Shown here: piece by piece, positions 5,502-9,893 of the stretch
How positions within the stretch are numbered: position 1 is the first letter of the stretch
How the letters are laid out: every line of letters begins with the position of its first letter
From: Coriobacteriia bacterium
GTDB lineage: Bacteria > Actinomycetota > Coriobacteriia > Coriobacteriales > Atopobiaceae
Assembly: GCA_003150175.1 (NCBI GenBank)
Contig: QAKZ01000020.1
Location: forward strand, 1 to 9,893
Direction: 5' to 3'
Length of the DNA stretch: 9,893 bases
Position numbers and translations under genes: made by a program
Notes under the pieces: generated by a model
Database searches by the model: none
What the model was told of the DNA's origin: nothing
Seen by the model: the letters and a program-made list of their open reading frames with translations, nothing else

Positions 5502-6530
5502 ATGCATTATCTGCTCGAATACTCCCCGCGCTTCTCGCTGGCGCTCGCGCTGTGGCCGTTGGCGTCGCTCGTCTGCACACTGCCTATCCTCGCCATCCTC
5601 TACCGGCGAGACGGCCGCCTCCGCTTCTGGTCGGTCGCCTGCGCCTATATCGTCGTTTTCTACCTTCTCGGCCTCGCGTGCTTCACGCTCTACCCGCTGC
5701 CATCGGGCAACTCCGGTCCCGGCATCACCTACGGGGTCAAGCCGAACCTCGACTTCTGGCTCTTCGCGCGGCAGATACGCTCGTGGAACAAGTCCGCGAT
5801 CTTCGAGCTCCTCGCCAATGTGGCGCTCTTCGTGCCCTTCGGCTTCATCGTGGCGCGCGGCGCCGGCTGGGGTACGGTCCGCTCGACCCTGGCGGGATTT
5901 GCCGTGTCGCTTTTGGTTGAGACGACGCAGCTCACGGGCGTCTGGCACCACTACGCGTATGCGTACCGCACCTTCGATGTCGATGACCTGCTGGCGAACA
6001 CGACGGGCGCGTTCGTGGGCTGGGCCTGCGCCGCCGTGTTCACGCACTTCGTCCCGTACCGCATCGAGCCTGAGGCGCTCGAGCCCACGCACAGTCCGAG
6101 CATTGTGCGCCGCATGGTCGCCTTCGTGCTCGACATGGTGCTGACCTGGGTCGTCGCGATGGTGTTCATCGTGGTCGCGCAGTATGTGCTGCGCCATTAC
6201 TTAGCCGATTGGCGCCACTTTGCCCGCATGATGGACCTCGTCTCGCGCTGGTCGTTCCGCGCGATGCTTGTGTTCTTCGAGTTCCTCGTGCCATTGGCGT
6301 GGAAGGGGCGCACCCTCGGCGGGTCCTTTGTGCGCATGAGCTGCGAGACGCGCCCGCGCCGCGGGCTGCTGCGCGTCGTTTTCTTCGTCGTGCGCCTCGC
6401 AGTGTTCTACCTGGTGGTCAAGTTCCCGGCCTATGCGCTGGCGGCGCTGCTCGTGTGGTGGGTCGTCTTTCGCGCCATGCCCTACGACATGCTGCCCGCT
6501 TCGCGGGAGCTGGAGCCCGAGCAGGGGTAG
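5502..6530 (+). CDS. VanZ-RDD fusion membrane protein
   Basis: A 342-residue integral membrane protein. Residues about 45-185 are a VanZ-like domain: hydrophobic helices with FELLANVALFVPFGFI (101-116), SLLVETTQLTGVW (136-148) and the signature FDVDDLLANTTGAFVGW (158-174). Residues about 200-325 resemble an RDD domain: RRMVAFVLDMVL (203-214) with the Arg and Asp, then a loop helix and WKGRTLGGSFVRM (267-279). VanZ of enterococci gives low-level teicoplanin resistance by an unclear route, and RDD proteins are often linked to ion transport or osmotic tolerance. Neither function can be assigned here. The start ATG 5502 has GGAAGG nine bases upstream. It is 158 bp past higA with no obvious shared promoter. 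Its last codons are repeated downstream (6587-6622). Confidence 0.85.
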   Translation: MHYLLEYSPRFSLALALWPLASLVCTLPILAILYRRDGRLRFWSVACAYIVVFYLLGLACFTLYPLPSGNSGPGITYGVKPNLDFWLFARQIRSWNKSAIFELLANVALFVPFGFIVARGAGWGTVRSTLAGFAVSLLVETTQLTGVWHHYAYAYRTFDVDDLLANTTGAFVGWACAAVFTHFVPYRIEPEALEPTHSPSIVRRMVAFVLDMVLTWVVAMVFIVVAQYVLRHYLADWRHFARMMDLVSRWSFRAMLVFFEFLVPLAWKGRTLGGSFVRMSCETRPRRGLLRVVFFVVRLAVFYLVVKFPAYALAALLVWWVVFRAMPYDMLPASRELEPEQG

Positions 6531-6622
6531 GGTCGCTCGGGCGTCGCGCGCGCCTCGGTTGTAGAAGAACAAGCAGCGCGAGCGATGAGCAGGGGTAGGG
6601 CCGTTCGGCCGTCGCGCGCGCC
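6519..6622 (+). repeat. 36-bp imperfect direct repeat at the end of the VanZ gene
   Basis: The 36 bases at 6519-6554 (starting GAGCAGGGGTAGGG, including the VanZ stop codon) recur at 6587-6622 with three mismatches, 68 bp apart. Both copies run into a GC-only tract (GTCGCGCGCGCC). This looks like a local tandem duplication of the gene end with its 3' flank. Confidence 0.75.
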
Positions 6623-6648
6623 GAGGCGGCTGGCACGTTCAGCCTCGG
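6621..6648. terminator. Possible bidirectional terminator between convergent genes
   Basis: CCGAGGC (6621-6627) pairs with GCCTCGG (6642-6648) around a 14-base loop with weak extra pairing. It lies between the convergent VanZ and deacylase genes. The plus strand continues TTCCTCT and the minus strand has no T-tract, so termination is uncertain. Confidence 0.3.
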
Positions 6649-6680
6649 TTCCTCTCCGCTGCCGCGCCGGCCGTGCCCCC

Positions 6681-7304
6681 CTACAGCTCGATGAACTCGA
6701 CCTCGTGGCCGGCCTCGGCAAGCAGCGCGACCAGGTCCTCGCAGCGCACGTGAACGCTCGCGGTGTTGCTGCAGGGGTGGCAGCCGACCCAGCCCCAGCG
6801 GCGGAAATCGGCGTCGAGCGCGACGCGGATGCTCCCCGGCTCGGCGTTCAGCGCGGCGAAGGGCGTGACGGCGCCCGGGTAAATGCCGATGCGCTCGGCG
6901 AGGTCCTCCTCCGAGGCGAAGCTGAGGCGCTTGCTTTCGAACTGCGCCTGCACGACGTGCAGGTCGACCTTCTTGTGGTCGGGCACCGTGACCAGGTAAT
7001 AATTGCGGTGCTTCGGGTCGCGCAGAAAGAAGTTCTTCGCCTCGTGCTCGGCGAAGGGGAGCCTTGCCATCGCGTCGGCCTGCTCGACCGAGAACACCGG
7101 CGGGTGCTCGACGGCCTCGTACTCGATGCCGCGCGCGTCGAGGAGCGCGTAGATGTCGGCCTTGGTGAGGGCGCCGGGGATGGTATGCGTGTCCGGCCAG
7201 GTGCGCTGACCGTCGGGTTTCGCGCCCACGGCGGCCTCGCCGTCTGCCTGCTCGCAGCGCTTCTCGCTCGCCCCCAGGCTCGACGACCCTTCCATCGATC
7301 CCAT
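6681..7304 (-). CDS. Prolyl-tRNA deacylase, PrdX/ProX-type (YbaK superfamily)
   Basis: A 207-residue cytoplasmic editing enzyme that hydrolyses mischarged tRNA-Pro (Ala-tRNA-Pro in PrdX proteins), a free-standing counterpart of the ProRS INS domain. The core begins near residue 45 (ALTKADIYALLDARG). Family landmarks are YEAVEHPPVFSVEQAD (62-77), EAKNFFLRDPKHRNYYL (88-104; Lys90 is the conserved lysine), the region SFASEEDLAERIG (128-140), the GIYPGAVTPF loop (140-149) and HPCSNTAS (176-183), where most relatives have HPN-x-NT-x-T. PrdX proteins are usually about 165 residues; here some 45 extra, polar, unrecognised residues precede the core. The ATG at 7304 is two bases after the stop of the small upstream gene (TAA-GG-ATG) with GAGG six bases upstream. 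An ATG at 7295 is a second option. Confidence 0.88.
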   Translation of the reverse strand: MGSMEGSSSLGASEKRCEQADGEAAVGAKPDGQRTWPDTHTIPGALTKADIYALLDARGIEYEAVEHPPVFSVEQADAMARLPFAEHEAKNFFLRDPKHRNYYLVTVPDHKKVDLHVVQAQFESKRLSFASEEDLAERIGIYPGAVTPFAALNAEPGSIRVALDADFRRWGWVGCHPCSNTASVHVRCEDLVALLAEAGHEVEFIEL

Positions 7305-7306
7305 CC

Positions 7307-7483
7307 TTAGCCTCGCTTCGAACCCTGGCGGCAGATCCCGCCCTTGTGGCCACAGGCCTTGTTCGGCCCCATGCCCTTCCGGGCGGTGATGTTGCCGAAG
7401 CTCGCCCGTCCGCTGCCGATCTTCTTCGGCACGTCGGTCGGCAGGGGAGAGCGGTCGGGATGGCGCCTGTCTGCTCTGCTCAT
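7307..7483 (-). CDS. Small Gly/Lys-rich protein with a CGHKGGIC motif
   Basis: A 58-residue basic protein that I do not recognise. An N-terminal half rich in Arg, Asp and Pro (MSRADRRHPDRSPLP) precedes a compact C-terminal segment: KKIGSGRASFGNITARKG (20-37), MGPNKACGHKGGICRQGS (38-55), ending KRG. The C-G-H-K-G-G-I-C arrangement places two Cys and a His in eight residues and might bind metal, or may simply be a basic RNA-binding tail. The ATG at 7483 has AAGGAG at 11 bases. The stop is 2 bases before the prolyl-tRNA deacylase start, so the two are probably translated together, hinting at a role around tRNA or the ribosome. This context inference is the only functional clue. A longer frame to 7543 lacks a better ribosome site. 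Confidence 0.68.
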   Translation of the reverse strand: MSRADRRHPDRSPLPTDVPKKIGSGRASFGNITARKGMGPNKACGHKGGICRQGSKRG

Positions 7484-7833
7484 GGGTCTGTTCGCTCCTT
7501 CTGTCAGCTCGTTCACGTGGGGAATGGTAGCGCATACGGGCATCGGCGGGCCATTCCGGGGCTTGCCCTTGCCGGGACCGGCATCCGCGAGTTGCGCTCC
7601 TTGCGAAAGCGCCCCGCCCCGGCTTCCCGCGCCGCCTCGCCCCGGCTCCCTGTGCCGGCTGGCCCCGCGTCTTGAAACCCGCGCGAAAACTCAATGTGGA
7701 TAATGGACTCACATTCACGGAAGCGCTCGCCGACGGGCGCCGCGCCGGCGCGGCGTCGCAGCTGCGCCGCGGCCCCGTCGGCACACATAACGTCCCAGGG
7801 TCCCGGCTGCCGCCGGGGGAGAGCGGGGTCTGC
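7484..7833. other. Divergent intergenic region and structured leader of the hydratase
   Basis: About 350 bp between divergently read genes. The left part (7484-7680) is GC-rich and shows no repeat or clear promoter. Around 7672-7704 there is a less GC-rich patch with TTGAAA (7672-7677) and GATAAT (7699-7704), but their 21-base spacing is too long for a normal promoter. The part from 7729 is strongly self-complementary: GCCGACGGG (7729-7737) pairs perfectly with CCCGTCGGC (7774-7782), and CGCCGCGCCGGCGCGGCG (7738-7755) folds on itself inside. The hydratase frame is also open through this part, back to a GTG at 7696 and beyond, so some of it could be coding. Confidence 0.4.
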
Positions 7834-9893
7834 ATGGTCAAGCTGTACAACGAGGGTGTCTACCTGCGCAGAGGCAAGGAGGTCATCCCGGAAAGCGAGG
7901 CCGCGGCTGCCGGCATCGAGGCCGCCCCCGCCGACGCCAGGCGCGGAACCATCGCCTACTCGATCCTCCAGGCGCACAACACCTCGGGCGACCCGGACAT
8001 GCTCAAGGTCCGCTTCGACGCCATGGCCAGCCACGACATCACTTTCGTCGGCATCATCCAGACGGCCCGCGCCTCCGGCATGACCGAGTTCCCGCTGCCC
8101 TACGTCCTCACCAACTGCCATAACTCGCTGTGCGCCGTGGGCGGCACCATCAACGAGGACGACCACGTCTTCGGCCTTTCGGCCGCGAAGCGCTACGGCG
8201 GCATCTTCGTTCCGCCCCACATCGCCGTCATCCACTCCTTCATGCGCGAGAACTTCGCCGGCTGCGGCAAGATGATCCTCGGCTCCGACTCCCACACCCG
8301 CTACGGCGCCCTGGGCACCATGGCCATCGGCGAGGGCGGCGGCGAGCTCGCCAAGCAGCTGCTTAAGGACACCTACGACGTCGCCTACCCCGGCGTCGTC
8401 GCCATCTACCTCACCGGCGCCCCGCGTCCCGGCGTGGGCCCGCACGACGTCGCGCTCGCTATCATCCGCGCCGTCTTCAAGAGCGGCTACGTGAAGAACA
8501 AGGTCATGGAGTTCGTGGGCCCCGGCATCGCGAGCATGACGACCGACTATCGCAACGGCGTCGACGTCATGACGACCGAGACCACCTGCCTTAGCTCCAT
8601 CTGGGCGACCGACGAGGACACCTGCGCGTTCCTCACCGAGCACGGCCGCGAGGGCGACTACCGCGAGCTCAAGCCCGCCGACGTCGCCTACTACGACGGC
8701 TGCGTGGAGGTCGACCTCAGCGAGGTCAAGCCCATGATCGCGCTGCCGTTCCACCCCTCGAACGGCTTCACCATCGACGAGCTCAACGAGAACCTCGAGG
8801 ACATCCTGCACGAGGTCGAGCTCGAGGCGGCCAAGGTCGGCGGAGGCAAGGCGGGCCTTACGCTTCTGGACAAGGTCAAGGACGGCAAGCTCCACGTCCA
8901 GCAGGGCGTGATCGCCGGCTGCTCCGGCGGCAACTACGGCAACGTCGTCCAGGCGGCGCGCGCCCTCAAGGGCAAGAGCACCGGTTGCGGCGAGTTCAGC
9001 CTGGCCGTCTATCCCACGAGCCAGCCCGTCGAGCTCGAGCTCGCGCGCCGCGGGTACCTCTACGACCTCATGGAGGCGGGCGCCATCGTGCGCACGGCGT
9101 TCTGCGGCCCCTGCTTCGGCGCCGGCGACACGCCCGCGAACAACGGCCTCTCTATCCGCCACACCACCCGCAACTTCCCCAACCGCGAGGGCTCCAAGCC
9201 CGGAAACGGCCAGCTCGCGGCGGTCGCCCTCATGGACGCGCGCTCCATCGCCGCGACCGCGGCGGCCGGCGGAGTCCTCACCCCGGCGACCGACCTGCCC
9301 GACGAGACCTGGGACGAGTCGTGCGAGTACCGCTTCGACGCGGCGCCGTACCAGAAGCGCGTCTACTGGGGCTACGGCAAGGCGGACGCCAATGAGCCGC
9401 TGGTGGAGGGCCCGAACATCAAGCCGTGGCCCGCGATGGAGCCGCTCGCGGACAACATCCTGCTCAAGGCCTGCTCCAAGATCATGGACCCCGTGACCAC
9501 GACCGACGAGCTCATCCCCTCCGGAGAGACGAGCTCCTACCGCTCCAACCCGCTCGGCCTGGCCGAGTTCACCCTCTCGCGCCGCGACCCCGAGTACGTC
9601 GGCCGCTCCAAGGCCGTAGACGCCGTCGAGAAGCGCCGCGTCGCCGGCGAGGACCTCGCCGAGGCCGACCCGGCGCTGGCCGGCGTGTTCGGCGCGCTCG
9701 CCGCGGCGGGCGTCGAGGCCGACTCCAAGGCGACCGAGTACGGCAGCATGGTCTACGCCGTCAAGCCCGGCGACGGCTCCGCCCGCGAGCAGGCCGCGAG
9801 CTGCCAGCGCGTGATCGGCGGCCTCGCGAACATCGTCAGCGAGTACGCCACCAAGCGCTACCGCTCCAACGTGATGAACTGGGGCATGCTGCC
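7834..9893 (+). CDS. Aconitase-superfamily hydratase, YbhJ-like (3' end beyond window)
   Basis: The window holds the first 686 residues; relatives such as E. coli YbhJ have about 750, so some 65 are missing. It is a probable cytoplasmic [4Fe-4S] hydro-lyase acting on a carboxylic acid. Visible landmarks are GSDSHTR (150-156), the cluster ligands Cys363 ([10 protein letters not shown]), Cys424 and Cys427 ([10 protein letters not shown]) with spacing nearly as in mitochondrial aconitase, and the swivel domain with DGSAREQAA (647-655), equivalent to the GSSREHAA substrate loop (Ser649, Arg651), then [11 protein letters not shown]. True aconitases have SCTN where this has GCSGG, so citrate/isocitrate activity should not be assumed. 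The ATG at 7834 gives the usual N-terminus [11 protein letters not shown], but its ribosome site (GGAG, 12 bases upstream) is distant and the frame stays open to a GTG at 7696. Family is secure; substrate unknown. Confidence 0.9.
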   Translation, partial: MVKLYNEGVYLRRGKEVIPESEAAAAGIEAAPADARRGTIAYSILQAHNTSGDPDMLKVRFDAMASHDITFVGIIQTARASGMTEFPLPYVLTNCHNSLCAVGGTINEDDHVFGLSAAKRYGGIFVPPHIAVIHSFMRENFAGCGKMILGSDSHTRYGALGTMAIGEGGGELAKQLLKDTYDVAYPGVVAIYLTGAPRPGVGPHDVALAIIRAVFKSGYVKNKVMEFVGPGIASMTTDYRNGVDVMTTETTCLSSIWATDEDTCAFLTEHGREGDYRELKPADVAYYDGCVEVDLSEVKPMIALPFHPSNGFTIDELNENLEDILHEVELEAAKVGGGKAGLTLLDKVKDGKLHVQQGVIAGCSGGNYGNVVQAARALKGKSTGCGEFSLAVYPTSQPVELELARRGYLYDLMEAGAIVRTAFCGPCFGAGDTPANNGLSIRHTTRNFPNREGSKPGNGQLAAVALMDARSIAATAAAGGVLTPATDLPDETWDESCEYRFDAAPYQKRVYWGYGKADANEPLVEGPNIKPWPAMEPLADNILLKACSKIMDPVTTTDELIPSGETSSYRSNPLGLAEFTLSRRDPEYVGRSKAVDAVEKRRVAGEDLAEADPALAGVFGALAAAGVEADSKATEYGSMVYAVKPGDGSAREQAASCQRVIGGLANIVSEYATKRYRSNVMNWGML

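Noticed and set aside
5340..6197. Open frame of 285 codons on the minus strand across the VanZ gene
   Set aside because: Its Arg/Glu/His-rich composition is typical of an antisense shadow, while the plus strand encodes membrane helices with family motifs.
7305..7850. Extension of the deacylase frame to 389 codons
   Set aside because: The extra part overlaps the small-protein gene in another frame, crosses the intergenic region and enters the hydratase start. The coupled ATG at 7304 explains the gene better.
7513..9162. Open frame of 549 codons on the minus strand
   Set aside because: It is opposite the clearly conserved hydratase. The sequence is Ala/Val/Asp/Gly-rich shadow translation and runs into the divergent intergenic region.

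Overview
This 9.9 kb window is GC-rich, with strong G/C third-position bias and clear Shine-Dalgarno sites. The gene set suggests a chromosomal segment of an anaerobic actinobacterium of the class Coriobacteriia (Collinsella/Olsenella-like): a Gram-positive-type xanthine phosphoribosyltransferase, a PrdX-type prolyl-tRNA deacylase, a VanZ-RDD membrane protein and a YbhJ-like aconitase homologue. The lineage is inferred from composition and gene family, not proven.

Layout, left to right. (1) 1-201 (-): the start of an IS256/Mutator-family transposase, cut by the window edge. Its start codon lies in one arm of a perfect 13-bp inverted repeat. (2) 202-647: non-coding. It carries two clusters of a short repeat with an exact 40-bp period, in opposite orientations, and then the xpt terminator. 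(3) 648-3375 (-): xpt, behind its own promoter and a 240-bp gap containing a nested dyad. Upstream of it lie an AEC-family carrier and a Cof-type HAD phosphatase, separated by one base and so probably co-transcribed. (4) 3376-3685: a gap dominated by a 22-bp perfect inverted repeat that extends to a 27-bp stem. (5) 3686-4621 (-): an NAD(P)-dependent D-2-hydroxyacid dehydrogenase. (6) 4622-4746: an AT-rich divergent control region. (7) 4747-5343 (+): a HigB-HigA toxin-antitoxin pair. (8) 5502-6530 (+): a VanZ-RDD fusion membrane protein whose end is partly duplicated just downstream. (9) 6681-7483 (-): a 58-residue Cys/Gly/Lys-rich small protein, coupled by a 2-base gap to a prolyl-tRNA deacylase. 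(10) 7484-7833: a divergent intergenic region whose right half is strongly self-complementary. (11) 7834-9893 (+): most of a YbhJ-like aconitase-superfamily hydratase, running off the right edge.

The genes do not form a single pathway. The clear functional units are the HAD-AEC pair, the HigBA module, and the small protein with its deacylase. I see no defence island, CRISPR array or biosynthetic cluster. The features least explained by known families are the opposed 40-bp-period repeats (321-586), the long inverted repeat at 3577-3649, and the small CGHKGGIC protein coupled to the deacylase.
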